The notes under the pieces: generated by a model | What the model was told of the DNA's origin: nothing | The model's database searches: none | Seen by the model: the letters and a program-made list of their open reading frames with translations, nothing else | Made by a program: the position numbers and the translations under genes | Shown: positions 52,456 to 61,707 of the stretch, in pieces | How positions within the stretch are numbered: position 1 is the first letter of the stretch | Layout: each line of letters opens with the position of its first letter | Source: Lysobacter_K sp043738095 | Lineage (GTDB): Bacteria > Pseudomonadota > Gammaproteobacteria > Xanthomonadales > Xanthomonadaceae | Direction: 5' to 3' | Length of the DNA: 64,000 nt | NCBI GenBank assembly: GCA_043738095.1 | Contig: JAYSZI010000067.1 | Coordinates: 1 to 64,000, forward strand

Positions 52456-53913
52456 TTAGTGCCTGATGAGATCGTGCAGTACGCTCGCACGTTCTTTCGT
52501 GGAACGGATCTTGTCAAACCTGCGTCCATTGATCAGCATTCCCCCGAGCGATTCATCTCCAGAATGACGAGTCACCAAGTGACTTAGCTCCAGCTTGAAC
52601 CTTTGGATGTCTTCGACCGCAAATGTATTCGGAGGTCGAGTCATTAACGTCGGGCGATAAGCCCGATTTGCCTGGAGCATCGAGAGCATGGGCGGCGATA
52701 GTCCAAGCACAGTGGCAGCCGACCGTATCTTGACTCCTGGATGTGCCGAATACCGCTGTGCCCTTGCCCATTGCAAATCGACTTTGTAATTACGATTCCT
52801 GCGATGGGTTGCAACCTCCTTGACAGGCACGAGGCCTTCCCGGATTCGCTTCAGTAATGTTCTCGGATCGAGGCCAAGTATTTCAGCGGCATCCGGAACC
52901 GAACCCCAGCAAAACTCCCATTGGCCGAAGTCGCGGATCTTCGCGCCCCGCATCAACTGATCTCGAGTCCAGTACGAAGCGCCAAAGCGCAGTACCTCGT
53001 CGCGCAGAAAGGCGAGCTGCCCGGCATGCTCTTTCAAGTTTTTCCCTAATGGCCACAAAGCCCAAGAGAACGAATCTCTAAAACTCCTTCTGGAGCTGTC
53101 CTCAGACAGAACCTTGTCGTAGCGCGCATGAAGGTGTTCCCGGAACCCGGTTGGCCATGGCGCCAATGCTCTGGCGATGTCTAGAAGCTTCGCCTTCACG
53201 CCCCGTTCTTCGGCAGCACTGATTCGCCAAGTTATCCCCGCTTTGCCACCTTCTCGCCAGAACATCCTCCCGCTAAGCACTTCGATCGTACGCATCAAAC
53301 GGTACAAATCCATGTGCAGCAGGTGCGCCATATCGCTCGGGATCGCTTCATCAATATGCTCACTGCCGTAGAGCGCCCGCCTGATGACGAGGAGCAACCC
53401 GGAGAGCCGATCGTCACAACGCTCCGACGACACCTGCACTGTCAGATCGGCTCCGCAGTTACAGCGGCCAACTCCGGGTCTGTTCCAGCGAAGTTCATTG
53501 CGGCACACCCAACAGACAGTGAGAAGTCGAACTTGGTGTACGGGACACCACTCGACCAAACGCAGATGCCAGAATGCTTCGTGCCGTCCATGTTCACCCA
53601 CACAGCAAGGGCAAATACGAAACGATTGCATATCGACATGGGAGACGTGCAACTCCGTTCCCACCAGTCGGAGCGATGTTCGATCACCTGTGCGATCAGG
53701 ACGCACGCAGACACGCTGTGCTTCCTCTTCAGTGATACCGGCGATCTGCTGAATGCTATGAGGCGTGATCCTCCGATAGTCGTCGTTGTGGTAGCCATTC
53801 CTATATGGCTCGATAATCCATGACGGGCTAGCGTAACCGTTCACGCTACTTAGCCGATGGAGGTAGCCAGAAATGCACTCGGTGGGATGGGGCTTAGGGG
53901 TCAGGATGAGCAT
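52456..53913 (-). CDS. tniQ: TniQ-family transposition protein
   Basis: 485 aa. The N-terminal TniQ domain is clear: PHPTECISGYLHRLSSVNGY and the zinc-finger residues in FRICPCCVGEHGRHEAFWHL, EWCPVHQVRLLTVCWVCRNE, GRCNCGADL. TniQ proteins guide Tn7/Tn5053-type transposases to a target. The C-terminal third contains HTH-like blocks (DAAEILGLDPRTLLKRIREGLV, SAATVLGLSPPMLSML) that may recognise target DNA. Start ATG overlaps the tniB stop as TAATG. It is the last gene of the transposition operon. Confidence 0.9.
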   Translation of the reverse strand: MLILTPKPHPTECISGYLHRLSSVNGYASPSWIIEPYRNGYHNDDYRRITPHSIQQIAGITEEEAQRVCVRPDRTGDRTSLRLVGTELHVSHVDMQSFRICPCCVGEHGRHEAFWHLRLVEWCPVHQVRLLTVCWVCRNELRWNRPGVGRCNCGADLTVQVSSERCDDRLSGLLLVIRRALYGSEHIDEAIPSDMAHLLHMDLYRLMRTIEVLSGRMFWREGGKAGITWRISAAEERGVKAKLLDIARALAPWPTGFREHLHARYDKVLSEDSSRRSFRDSFSWALWPLGKNLKEHAGQLAFLRDEVLRFGASYWTRDQLMRGAKIRDFGQWEFCWGSVPDAAEILGLDPRTLLKRIREGLVPVKEVATHRRNRNYKVDLQWARAQRYSAHPGVKIRSAATVLGLSPPMLSMLQANRAYRPTLMTRPPNTFAVEDIQRFKLELSHLVTRHSGDESLGGMLINGRRFDKIRSTKERASVLHDLIRH

Positions 53914-55001
53914 TACAAAGCCCTCCTGAGTTCTTCCTTTTGTTGGGCTTGCGTCCTATGCCTTGGCTGACGTTGTCGTTCTAGCTTTCTGCCAGACACC
54001 TTCGTTTCCACGCCCTGCCGGCGCACGCGTCCAGCGCCGTCCTTATAGGCTTCTTCTTCAGCCCCCAAGGCGACAACCTTCTCGATTATTGCGTTCTGCC
54101 CGTGGGAAAGATCACCAAAGAATGGGCCTTGCGGGAGTGGGAATCGCGGCGCAAACCAAATAGCTCTCTGAAATGCATTGGCAAGATCCTGCACCCTGAT
54201 CTTGGTCGTCTTGTCACGAATAGCTCTTCCTACGACTCGATCCATGAGCTTGGCGAACAGGCCAACCCGGCCACTGGTAGCCAAAAACACCCTCAAAGCA
54301 AGTTCGTCTCCACCAAGGTCCGGCAACTCGAAAGGTCGCATCTCCGTAACGAACGCATGCACAATGGCCCGAAACTGTGCGCGAGAGGACGCATCGTGCC
54401 AGTCGAAAAGTGGCATTGTCAGCGTTGCATCGAAGCGCCCCTGCAGCTGACGGTTGCTATTAATCACCGAAGCCGACTCAGGTAGGCCAGCGGCAACCAA
54501 TGCCCAAGGCTTCTTCTCGATGAGTATTTTTAGCCAGTCCGCCGCTTTGTACAGTTGCTTCTTCTGCCCCTTGTCACACAGGTGCTGGAACTCATCCAAG
54601 ATGATCATCCGACACCCGGTGCTCTCGAGATAGTCCAGCAATCTGGCAGTCTGATTGGATGTCGATCCACGTGCCCAATGTGGGTCACCGAACGCGCGTA
54701 AGAGCGCCTGAACCAGCCCTTTGACGGTGGCATCGTGAGGAACGAGCGTATAGACAATCGACTGTCGAAGCCCTTCCCGATACCGTTCCACGGGATGTCT
54801 AGCCAAGAAGTCATCTATCACACACGACTTGCCGGTGCGATATTCCCCTGCGATATGGACGCATACAGGATTGGCTGTATGACCTACCGAATCGTAGGAC
54901 TCCTCAAGCGCCTCTAATACTTGCTCATAAGCTAGATGATCGATGCGGATGGATTTGACCAGGTCCGCGTACTGCCTAAGATCGTTCTTATCAGTGTTCA
55001 T
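53913..55001 (-). CDS. tniB: TniB/TnsC-type AAA+ transposition ATPase
   Basis: 362 aa from ATG 55001. Walker A GEYRTGKS at residues 52-59 and Walker B MIILDEFQHL at 132-141 are followed by LKILIEKKPWALVAAGLPES (sensor region) and a C-terminal helical part (GRVGLFAKLMDRVVGRAIRD). This ATPase couples the TniQ target complex to the transposase. It overlaps tniA by 11 nt and tniQ by 1 nt. The C-terminus is basic and Gln/Arg-rich (RKLERQRQPRHRTQAQQKEE), as in proteins that touch DNA. Confidence 0.92.
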   Translation of the reverse strand: MNTDKNDLRQYADLVKSIRIDHLAYEQVLEALEESYDSVGHTANPVCVHIAGEYRTGKSCVIDDFLARHPVERYREGLRQSIVYTLVPHDATVKGLVQALLRAFGDPHWARGSTSNQTARLLDYLESTGCRMIILDEFQHLCDKGQKKQLYKAADWLKILIEKKPWALVAAGLPESASVINSNRQLQGRFDATLTMPLFDWHDASSRAQFRAIVHAFVTEMRPFELPDLGGDELALRVFLATSGRVGLFAKLMDRVVGRAIRDKTTKIRVQDLANAFQRAIWFAPRFPLPQGPFFGDLSHGQNAIIEKVVALGAEEEAYKDGAGRVRRQGVETKVSGRKLERQRQPRHRTQAQQKEELRRAL

Positions 55002-57054
55002 GCGAGTTCTCCACGTGGGTCGCCACGCGGCGACTCGTGAGTACGGGAATGTCATCTTTGGTGTTACGAGCTGCAGGCAGTGCAACGGATTCGTTATGCG
55101 CCTTCATCCGATTCTGATCGGACGGACGTGGCGCAGACGATGACACTGCCTCATCAAAACTTCGCCCCGTCCCGATCTGTATGGAACCGTCGACTTGCTC
55201 GCTGAACCGTGCCTGCCGCTTGCGTGTGGTGCGCTTGCCGCGATCCGCGTCGTCTCGGATGAGTTGTCTGATTCGTTCCTTTGCTTCACCCAGTGACAGC
55301 TCTCGTGCTTGATCGTCCTGCATGCGACGTTGGTAGCGACGGCAGACCTTGTGCTGCCAGCGGGTCATACCTTTCGCGTAGGCCGCGTCCAATGCCGGTA
55401 CTTTGATCACCGTGTACCCATCGGGTGATACGACAAAGAGGTGACCAAGATCGTCATCCATCACGCGCACTTCGACTGTCATGGTCTCGCCGTGCCGCTC
55501 TCGCAAGACGCGCATGTCATTGGAGTTGTAGAACAGACTGTCAAACTCAATACCCTTGTGGCTGAGCAAGCGCGTATCGCGTCGACTGAATGCGCTATCG
55601 AGCACCGTTGACGACGCTGGCAGCCACCGATCTGTAGATTCAATGGCATCGGCCCAAGCTTCGGCGGGCGCTCTACCGAGGCCCCGATGGTTTTTCTGGT
55701 GGTAGATGTCTACGATCCATGTCAGCACCACCTCGCGTAGCGTCTCCAAGCCGACGACCGCGTGTTTTAACGGGTTGTAATCGCCCTTCTCCAAGACGTT
55801 GGAGAACGTCCTACCCGGAATGGCTGCCAGCAGCCCTGAACTGATGGTGCGGAAGAAGCGCTCGATCTTGCCCTTGTACCAAGGCTTCCGCCGCGGGCAG
55901 AACTGCACGACGATTCCGAACATTTCTGCGACACGTTCGATGGCGTCCCCATGGAATTCCAACCCGTTGTCGGCGATCAGCGTGTGTATGACACCCCATG
56001 CATCCCAACCGTTGATGATTTTTGGGTAGCGTTGCAGAAGGTTCGACTTTGGCATGAGCGCGTTGCGCAGCGCCCGGGCAACGCTCACATTGCTAGGCTC
56101 TTCGAAGCCGATGTAGTAGCCGAGCACGTAGCGGCTGTACTCATCCAGGATCAACGTAAGCCACGGCCGGCCCAGGGGAAGACCCGAAGCATCGTCTACG
56201 ACGATGACGTCCAGCCTGCAGTGGTCTATCGCCGCACGCACGAGTGGCGCCTGAGCAAATGCCCCGTTCCCAGCCGCGCGGAAGCGGATATCCGCGATCA
56301 GCTTTCCATACCGAGCCAGGCAGATATCGTAGGCGGGGCGCTGCGCAAGCTTTCGCTTCAGATAAGCGTAGGCCGGCCGCGCGAGCTGTTCTGACGGCAA
56401 GCGCGTCTGGTTAAGCCTTGCAACGCGTCCCCGCAGTACCTCTAAGCACTCAGCAATGCTCGGTCTTTCGAGCACAAGATACATCGTCTCGATCACGTCT
56501 TCCGCTAGAGTTTCTACCTCAGGCTCATAGCGGGGATCGTCATTTCCTTTGCTGTGGTGCTTGTCGGCCAATGCCCGGAGATCGTCCCCAGCCTCCCGAT
56601 ACGCGCGGATCCAACTGGCTACCGTCGTGAAATGCGGCGGCTTGGGGAATACGCATTCACCCTTCCAGAGCATCTTGTCAGACCAGATCTCCTGGATCAG
56701 TGGAACGATAGTGCTCGCGGTTATCGGAACGTGCTTTAGCCTTCTGACGAACGCCAGCTTAGCTTTTGCACGTAACAGGACCGCGTCCGGATACGTCTGC
56801 ATGAAGGCATCGACGGCGGCGTTTTTTAGTGCGGTCTGCTGTGCGGTACTCGGGACCGATTTGCCTGGGGCGCCCGGGAACTGCAGCTCTGCACGTTCCC
56901 ATTTCGATAGCAGATCAGCCGTTGAGATTTCCCAGATGCGGCCGTCCGACATGTTTTCGACGGCCCATTGATCGGTACCTACTGAGCGCATGATGCGGCA
57001 GATGGCCTCCGCCAGGAGGAAGCGTTGTCCTACTTGGAATGAGCCGGTAGCCAT
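54991..57054 (-). CDS. tniA: TniA/TnsB-type DDE transposase
   Basis: 687 aa. An N-terminal HTH region (FTTVASWIRAYREAG) precedes the Mu/Tn7-type integrase core: the IDHCRLDVIVVDD block at about 276-288 (first Asp), LIADNGLEFHG (Asp362), WYKGKIERFFRT (Glu398), with DD(35)E spacing. The C-terminal Mu-C-like beta barrel follows (LLSHKGIEFDSLFYNSNDMRVL). It binds the ends of the element and makes the 3' cut and strand transfer. It overlaps TnsA by 25 nt and TniB by 11 nt. The catalytic residues appear intact. Confidence 0.93.
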   Translation of the reverse strand: MATGSFQVGQRFLLAEAICRIMRSVGTDQWAVENMSDGRIWEISTADLLSKWERAELQFPGAPGKSVPSTAQQTALKNAAVDAFMQTYPDAVLLRAKAKLAFVRRLKHVPITASTIVPLIQEIWSDKMLWKGECVFPKPPHFTTVASWIRAYREAGDDLRALADKHHSKGNDDPRYEPEVETLAEDVIETMYLVLERPSIAECLEVLRGRVARLNQTRLPSEQLARPAYAYLKRKLAQRPAYDICLARYGKLIADIRFRAAGNGAFAQAPLVRAAIDHCRLDVIVVDDASGLPLGRPWLTLILDEYSRYVLGYYIGFEEPSNVSVARALRNALMPKSNLLQRYPKIINGWDAWGVIHTLIADNGLEFHGDAIERVAEMFGIVVQFCPRRKPWYKGKIERFFRTISSGLLAAIPGRTFSNVLEKGDYNPLKHAVVGLETLREVVLTWIVDIYHQKNHRGLGRAPAEAWADAIESTDRWLPASSTVLDSAFSRRDTRLLSHKGIEFDSLFYNSNDMRVLRERHGETMTVEVRVMDDDLGHLFVVSPDGYTVIKVPALDAAYAKGMTRWQHKVCRRYQRRMQDDQARELSLGEAKERIRQLIRDDADRGKRTTRKRQARFSEQVDGSIQIGTGRSFDEAVSSSAPRPSDQNRMKAHNESVALPAARNTKDDIPVLTSRRVATHVENSHEH

Positions 57055-57812
57055 GGCAATGCCCCTCCGAGATCAGGGCGCTCGACATGGAGTAGAGTTC
57101 CGGCGCTGAGTTTGCAGCTGAGATCAACCTGCACATTACCTACCAAGATCTCGTGCGATATCCAGATGGTCTGGACTTGGCCAGCTTGATGCCAACCGAA
57201 TTCGCCGAGAGCTATCGGGCCGCTCCGGCGTATTCGATCGAAGGTCGCCAGCGACCAATGTTCTGGCGGGTGCTGTCGACCGCGGCGCAGCAATTTCTGG
57301 ACGTTGTCGAGCAAATGATCGGATCTCACCGTGGCTTCGGTGACGACGCGATACCGCCAACCGTACGGTTTGAGTAGCTCGATGAGCCGCTCCGTGCGGT
57401 GCCGAATTTCGTCATTGATATCGGCTTCGAATTTGACCTCGATAAGCCCCCGATGATCTCCTGCCTGGAACATGTAATCGGGCACATGACGCCGCGGAAT
57501 CCCGTCGTCGAAGTAGTGCAAAGCCAGAGGTTGCTCGGCGAATACCGTTACTGCCGGACAGGCATCCAGCAGCTTGGCGACATCGACTTCCAGTGATGAC
57601 TCACACTGGACAATGCGTTTGAGCTTGAGCGAATAACATTTCGAGACAGGTCGAGGCGCGCCGCGGTGTACTAGCCGGCGCACGCGCAACTGCCCAGGCG
57701 TAGGCAGTTCGAAGTGGACATCGCTAGGCCCGGAGGGCCACTTTGCTAAGGGCAGGTGTCGCTGAAGGGCGACGGCGGCCGGTGCCACGGAAGGGGTTAC
57801 ATAGTTGTTCAT
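57030..57812 (-). CDS. tnsA: TnsA-like endonuclease subunit
   Basis: 260 aa from ATG 57812; the frame is open to 57947, but upstream codons lack a better start. The restriction-endonuclease fold of TnsA is shown by VQCESSLEVDVAKLLDACP (Glu71/75), RRHVPDYMFQAG (Asp112) and GLIEVKFEAD (Glu125/Lys127), the E...D...ExK set that makes the 5' cut and permits cut-and-paste movement. The C-terminal ~100 residues include a winged-helix-like part (LLRRGRQHPPEHWSLATFDRIR). It is the first gene of the tnsA-tniA-tniB-tniQ operon. Confidence 0.88.
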   Translation of the reverse strand: MNNYVTPSVAPAAVALQRHLPLAKWPSGPSDVHFELPTPGQLRVRRLVHRGAPRPVSKCYSLKLKRIVQCESSLEVDVAKLLDACPAVTVFAEQPLALHYFDDGIPRRHVPDYMFQAGDHRGLIEVKFEADINDEIRHRTERLIELLKPYGWRYRVVTEATVRSDHLLDNVQKLLRRGRQHPPEHWSLATFDRIRRSGPIALGEFGWHQAGQVQTIWISHEILVGNVQVDLSCKLSAGTLLHVERPDLGGALPWLPAHSK

Positions 57813-58044
57813 GGGTAGGATCGTCCGGTGAGCCCATTGGCTGGGTTTCCAGCCAGTGGGCATTTCTGGGATCCCGGCAATGCCTGCCCGTTGGGCGCCA
57901 TTCGACGCCTTGACAATGGGCAGACCCTGCTGCACCATCGCAAGCAAGCGCTCAGCTTGTTCGCTTTACGGGCTCAGATCTCTGCTAGGAGATCTGGGCC
58001 CGAGTGCTTTCTGGGGCCGGGTTGGTGGATAGGACGCGGCTTCG
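57813..58044. other. intergenic with two strong hairpins
   Basis: CCATTGGCTGG-GTTT-CCAGCCAGTGG at 57834-57859 (11-bp stem, one mismatch) and GGGCTCAGATCTC-TGCTAG-GAGATCTGGGCCC at 57971-58002 (13-bp stem, one mismatch). Neither is followed by a U-tract, so they may be regulatory or part of an element end. Confidence 0.45.
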
Positions 58045-58353
58045 TCAGGTCATGTCACACCTCAGCTTGGGGGGAAGGGACTCTTGGTCTTGGGTTCTTG
58101 ATAAGTCATAGAGCCACGCAGCAACGTCCACAGCCCAAGCAAAGCGACCGCGTCGCCCTGGCACGTGGAACACAGGGAATCCGATTTTGTTGCGATGCAG
58201 GGCCTGACGTAGGCCCGCTGCGTTCCGAAAGCCTGCGACGTGAACCAGGTCGGCGCCGCCAATCAGCAGGCCATATCGGTCGAGCAATTCCCGTTCGTAC
58301 GCATGTCTGCGGCCGCCTTCGGCTTGGTTGGCGAGGTCTGTGTGACTAGGCAT
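58045..58353 (-). CDS. small putative DNA-binding protein upstream of tnsA
   Basis: 102 aa from ATG 58353 (MPSHTDLANQAEGG); a TTG two codons earlier is possible. The middle part ELLDRYGLLIGGADLVHVAGF, RNAAGLRQALHRNKIGFPVF, HVPGRRGRFAWAVDVAAWL resembles the winged-HTH of PrtN/AlpA-like excisionase or activator proteins (helix-turn-helix, then a wing with the basic GRRG loop). Same strand as tnsA but separated by a 232-nt hairpin region, so it could control the transposition operon. Related direct repeats (ATCTCCTCTGCGAT, ATCTCTTCTATCGC) lie at 58375-58410, between it and the divergent 285-aa gene. Confidence 0.55.
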   Translation of the reverse strand: MPSHTDLANQAEGGRRHAYERELLDRYGLLIGGADLVHVAGFRNAAGLRQALHRNKIGFPVFHVPGRRGRFAWAVDVAAWLYDLSRTQDQESLPPKLRCDMT

Positions 58354-58423
58354 TTTCAAACGGTACTAAGAGCATCTCCTCTGCGATACCGTATCTCTTC
58401 TATCGCTAGCTACTTGCAGTCGC

Positions 58424-59281
58424 GTGACCCAAAACGAGATCCCACGACATAGAGTCCGACCGCCGAATAGCGGGCTGCTGGCAAAACGACTCCGAATAGT
58501 TAAGGCTGCCGCGTGTTATGCCGAACTTGCCCTGCTCGCTGGAACTTGGAGCCCCACGGTCATGGAGGCCACTCTCGAGAACAAGGGAGTGTCCACGAAG
58601 ATTGCGGAGCGCAGAAAACCCAGTACCAGCAAGTATCGACGGTATCGAGATGGAGTCCCTCCCCGTGGCGAGACTCTGAAAGTCATCGAAAAGAAATACC
58701 GGGAAACAACGCTCCGCTATTGGTCGCGCCACCCCATCGCTGTTCTGCTACTCACTCCCGTGCTTTCCCACGCTCAGGTACTGGCTGCGTTAGAGCTCCT
58801 ACCCCGAGGTGAGGCGCGTCGAATGATGTGGGTTGAAGATGGGGCAAAGCGCTGGGAAGTCCCGGATAGCGAGGAACTGCTCGAAGAACTGGCAGCACTC
58901 AAATCGATCGATGGATTGCTCGTGATTCTCGGCAGGATGCGACTACGCATGCTGCTGCAACAAACCGAGGACATCGATCTCTACGAGACCGCCCTGCTGG
59001 ATTGTTTTCCGGAGGTTGTGGGAGTAACTGTTCAGCTCTCAGTTGCGCGACACCCACTTTTGCAAAGCCTGTCCGACTTTCTCGACTGGCAGTGCGGATG
59101 GGCAGACATCCGACGGAGAGCAGAAGAGAAAACAGGAGAAGTAGGCACTGGCGACTTTTGGCCGTCGTTGTGCCGCCGAGTCGAAGAGGCTGCAGTTGCG
59201 ACCGCCAGTCGGCACATCGAGTTGGATTCAGAGCAGATCGCACGCGTCAAGCAACAAAGCGATGAGCTTGAACACCTATAA
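58424..59281 (+). CDS. hypothetical 285-aa protein
   Basis: GTG start at 58424. It is predominantly helical with basic N-terminal third (LLAKRLRIVKAAACYAELAL, TSKYRRYRDGVPPRGETLKV) and acidic Leu-rich middle (VPDSEELLEELAALKSIDGL, RMRLRMLLQQTEDIDLYETA). There is no TM segment or signal peptide. The RRYRDG...GETLKVIEKKY piece is reminiscent of short HTH-linker regions in phage-type proteins, but I cannot assign a family. It is divergent from the small DNA-binding gene across a 70-nt shared promoter region. Confidence 0.65.
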   Translation: MTQNEIPRHRVRPPNSGLLAKRLRIVKAAACYAELALLAGTWSPTVMEATLENKGVSTKIAERRKPSTSKYRRYRDGVPPRGETLKVIEKKYRETTLRYWSRHPIAVLLLTPVLSHAQVLAALELLPRGEARRMMWVEDGAKRWEVPDSEELLEELAALKSIDGLLVILGRMRLRMLLQQTEDIDLYETALLDCFPEVVGVTVQLSVARHPLLQSLSDFLDWQCGWADIRRRAEEKTGEVGTGDFWPSLCRRVEEAAVATASRHIELDSEQIARVKQQSDELEHL

Positions 59282-59573
59282 CTTCATCGCCGGCTGCGCA
59301 CATGGATATGCGGTCTCTAGAGCGAAGTTTGTGACGATGTAAGCGCAATGAAGGCCGAGACAGGATTCGCGGCCCTTTATCTCGACAGTCGAGGCAGGCG
59401 AGATAACGAGTGCGGAGACGGTGTGACCGTCGTAATGCCATCAAGAAGCGTGCCCCGATGTACTGAACCGGCAGGCGTAGGCCGAGCAGGTCCAACCCGC
59501 CGACGATCGCGGCGCCGCTATCAATCCACTCCGGGGCAGCTAATTGCTCAGGCAACGGCATCAAGTTCCCCAT
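59247..59573 (-). pseudogene. 5' fragment of an unknown conserved gene, frameshifted
   Basis: ATG 59573 reads MGNLMPLPEQLAAPEWIDSG, AAIVGGLDLLGLRLPVQYIG. The expected continuation LLDGITTVTPS lies in a second frame at about 59430, after which coding signal fades. The N-terminal words are typical of a conserved soluble protein often seen in island gene clusters, but I cannot name it. It lies 49 nt downstream of the HNH-like gene and is probably inactive. Confidence 0.45.
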
Positions 59574-59622
59574 GGTGAAGAGGTGGCCTCGGCGAGCCCC
59601 TCAGCGCTCCGGTCGACGCGTC

Positions 59623-60357
59623 CTACTGAAGGTTCCAGCGAACTTCGCCAGCCAAGTACTCCCCGATCACTATTCGAACGTGGACCTCCCCGTCTTGATC
59701 GGTTGCTATGTAGCGGTATCTCCCTTCCTGGACGTCGACCCAATCATTAAAGAGCACTTGAACAATTTGCTCTTCGCCGTCGCGGCCTCTTAGCGTCGTC
59801 TGCAGGACAGCCATTCGCTGATATGCCCTGCTGCCAATCTCCCCGAAAATCACTGGGGGCGCGACATCCTCAAACGAAGCCCGATCCTCATCGGATAGCA
59901 GGTGGATCGGAGCCCACCAGAAGGAAGCGGGCTCGCGATCGGCAAACCAGCTGAGTTCGAACATCGCATGCCCCTTGGCGAGCTTGAGCATCACGTTTCG
60001 AATTCGCTCTGGTTCCACGGCGAATAAGATCTGCTCGCCTTCGGTTGTGCGTGCCGCCTCGAGGCGGGCCCTAAGAGCGGGCGCCTTACGCAGAATCCTT
60101 GCAACCTTTTGACGACGATGCTGGTCCGGATCAACATGACCTAAACAAGCGCATTCGATGAGGCAGGCAACGTATTGCTCGTCTGTTGAGAAGCCCTCGT
60201 TGCATGTCTTGCAGGCACCGACAATGGGGAGCTGTGCTGGAAATGGCTCATCGAGAAGAACACGAGATGGCACATGGTCTCTCGTTTCAGGAGAAGACCC
60301 GCAGTAGACGCACCCCCTAAAGAGGCGGTTATCCGCAAGGTCCTTCAGTTGATCCAT
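59623..60357 (-). CDS. HNH-like zinc-finger protein
   Basis: 244 aa. The N-terminus has CVYCGSSPETRDHVPSRVL and IVGACKTCNEGFS: two CxxC pairs (Cys16/19, Cys49/52) with the DHVPS (Asp27-His28) and CN residues of the HNH/beta-beta-alpha metal nuclease family. The remaining ~180 residues are mixed alpha/beta (IRNVMLKLAKGHAMFELSWF, QIVQVLFNDWVDVQEGRYRY) without a recognised domain. It may be a DNase of a defence or mobile element, or a HNH-derived regulator. It sits beside the Z1/PD-(D/E)XK pair but is separated by about 320 nt and may not belong to that operon. Confidence 0.65.
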   Translation of the reverse strand: MDQLKDLADNRLFRGCVYCGSSPETRDHVPSRVLLDEPFPAQLPIVGACKTCNEGFSTDEQYVACLIECACLGHVDPDQHRRQKVARILRKAPALRARLEAARTTEGEQILFAVEPERIRNVMLKLAKGHAMFELSWFADREPASFWWAPIHLLSDEDRASFEDVAPPVIFGEIGSRAYQRMAVLQTTLRGRDGEEQIVQVLFNDWVDVQEGRYRYIATDQDGEVHVRIVIGEYLAGEVRWNLQ

Positions 60358-60675
60358 CAGGCGCTCCAGCGCACATTGAGGGGCGACTACCTATGCTGAT
60401 TGTAGCTCCGTGTGTTTGCCGGCAGCGCCGCAAAGCACTCTCGTCTTCGATAATCTGGAAACCCGTTGCCTTGTTCTAAGCAGGACAAGCCTTTTGGACA
60501 TCATGCAAACTTACCCGAAACGTGGAGCGCGACCGAGAGACTCGACGAGCTCTTCGCAGGGCCGTCTGGTCAGTGCTCATCGTGTGGGAATGCACCGTGC
60601 GAGAACCCGTCAAGCTTAATCACCGCCTTGAGAAGTTCATGGGCGGCTCCAATGCTACGAAAAAGGTCCGAGTCG
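60358..60675. other. gene-free stretch between HNH and DUF4420 genes
   Basis: 318 nt without a supported gene. It carries the promoter of the HNH-like gene (minus) and the 3' flank of the PD-(D/E)XK gene. No clear terminator hairpin was seen. Confidence 0.45.
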
Positions 60676-61707
60676 TTAACACGCACCGCCAGAAATGAGA
60701 CGGCGCAGCTCCGCGATCGGGCTATTGCTTAGCGAGGATTCCACGGTCGAGAGGTCCGCGACAAAACGAATGGAGGATATCCTCTGATCCGCCGGCCTTT
60801 CCGGCTTGGGAACGTCGGCCATTGCGTACAACATTAGATTGCGAGCAGCGAATGACTCGTCGAATGAGCGATCGAGCATTTCACAAAAGTCGGAGCCAAG
60901 AGCAAAAGCGACGTTCCGCCAAAGCTTCTTGCGCAAGTTGATATCCACCCCTAGTTCCACCTCGATTCTTCGGGCTAAGTCGAGCACGCCGACGCCGCCT
61001 GTAAGAGGCTGAAGCAGCAGTGATGCGACTGCACCTTCACCTTCACTTGGAACCTCGAGTTGCTCCAATGAGAATGAATGAACTCGAATTGACCGAGAAG
61101 TGGCTTTGACCTCGAGGTAGGTCTTTGCACTCGAGAAGTCGTAGCGATCGAGCGGGTCGTTATGCCAAAGAGATACAGCATTGGCGGTATCAGTAGAACC
61201 AGCAATCACGAAGAGTTCTGCCCAAAGCCCAGATAGCTCTCTATTTCCGGGAGCACCAAACGCTCGGAAAAGGTCTCGTAGTCCAAGCAGGCAGTGTTCA
61301 AGCTCTTTGGTCGTACTACTTGCGGGAAGCTCCAGCGTCGCCGCAGCCAAGCACCTGACAAACAGCTCGTGCAACTCCGGGACTTCTGCGTCGCAAACGA
61401 CCATGCAGAACTGGCCCACAAACTCCTCGCGATCAGCTAGGACGCGACATGTGGCGTGAAAATCTGCCGTTACATGCCTAAGCTGCAAGGAAGGGCTGTA
61501 ACGGGCTTCACTCGAGTCATGAAGCAGAAAGACGGGCTCTCCATGGGGGCTCTTGGCAAGATAGTCGTTGCGAGCTTCACTGATTCGTACCGCGCCAAAC
61601 TCAGCAGCGCTTGATGCAGCGGGCAGACTTCCGAATGCCTCAAATGGATCAACACTTGCGCTATCTGATCTCAATGTGCAAATCCTTCTGAAACTTTCTT
61701 GGCACAT
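60676..61707 (-). CDS. PD-(D/E)XK-motif protein (DUF4420)
   Basis: 343 aa. The nuclease-fold core reads ELSGLWAELFVIAGS (Glu), then NDPLDRYDFSSAKTYLEVKATSR (Asp and ExK), characteristic of the DUF4420 family. It begins 46 nt inside the Z1 gene's 3' end if ATG 61707 is used; TTG near 61680 is an alternative start. DUF4420 proteins are the presumed nuclease of systems that combine a GHKL/MORC ATPase, a Z1 helicase-like protein and often a cytosine methylase. Same orientation as Z1, so likely one operon. Confidence 0.82.
   Translation of the reverse strand: MCQESFRRICTLRSDSASVDPFEAFGSLPAASSAAEFGAVRISEARNDYLAKSPHGEPVFLLHDSSEARYSPSLQLRHVTADFHATCRVLADREEFVGQFCMVVCDAEVPELHELFVRCLAAATLELPASSTTKELEHCLLGLRDLFRAFGAPGNRELSGLWAELFVIAGSTDTANAVSLWHNDPLDRYDFSSAKTYLEVKATSRSIRVHSFSLEQLEVPSEGEGAVASLLLQPLTGGVGVLDLARRIEVELGVDINLRKKLWRNVAFALGSDFCEMLDRSFDESFAARNLMLYAMADVPKPERPADQRISSIRFVADLSTVESSLSNSPIAELRRLISGGAC

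Noticed and set aside
57834..58002. Intrinsic terminators between tnsA and its upstream gene
   Set aside because: Both hairpins lack a U-tract on either strand.
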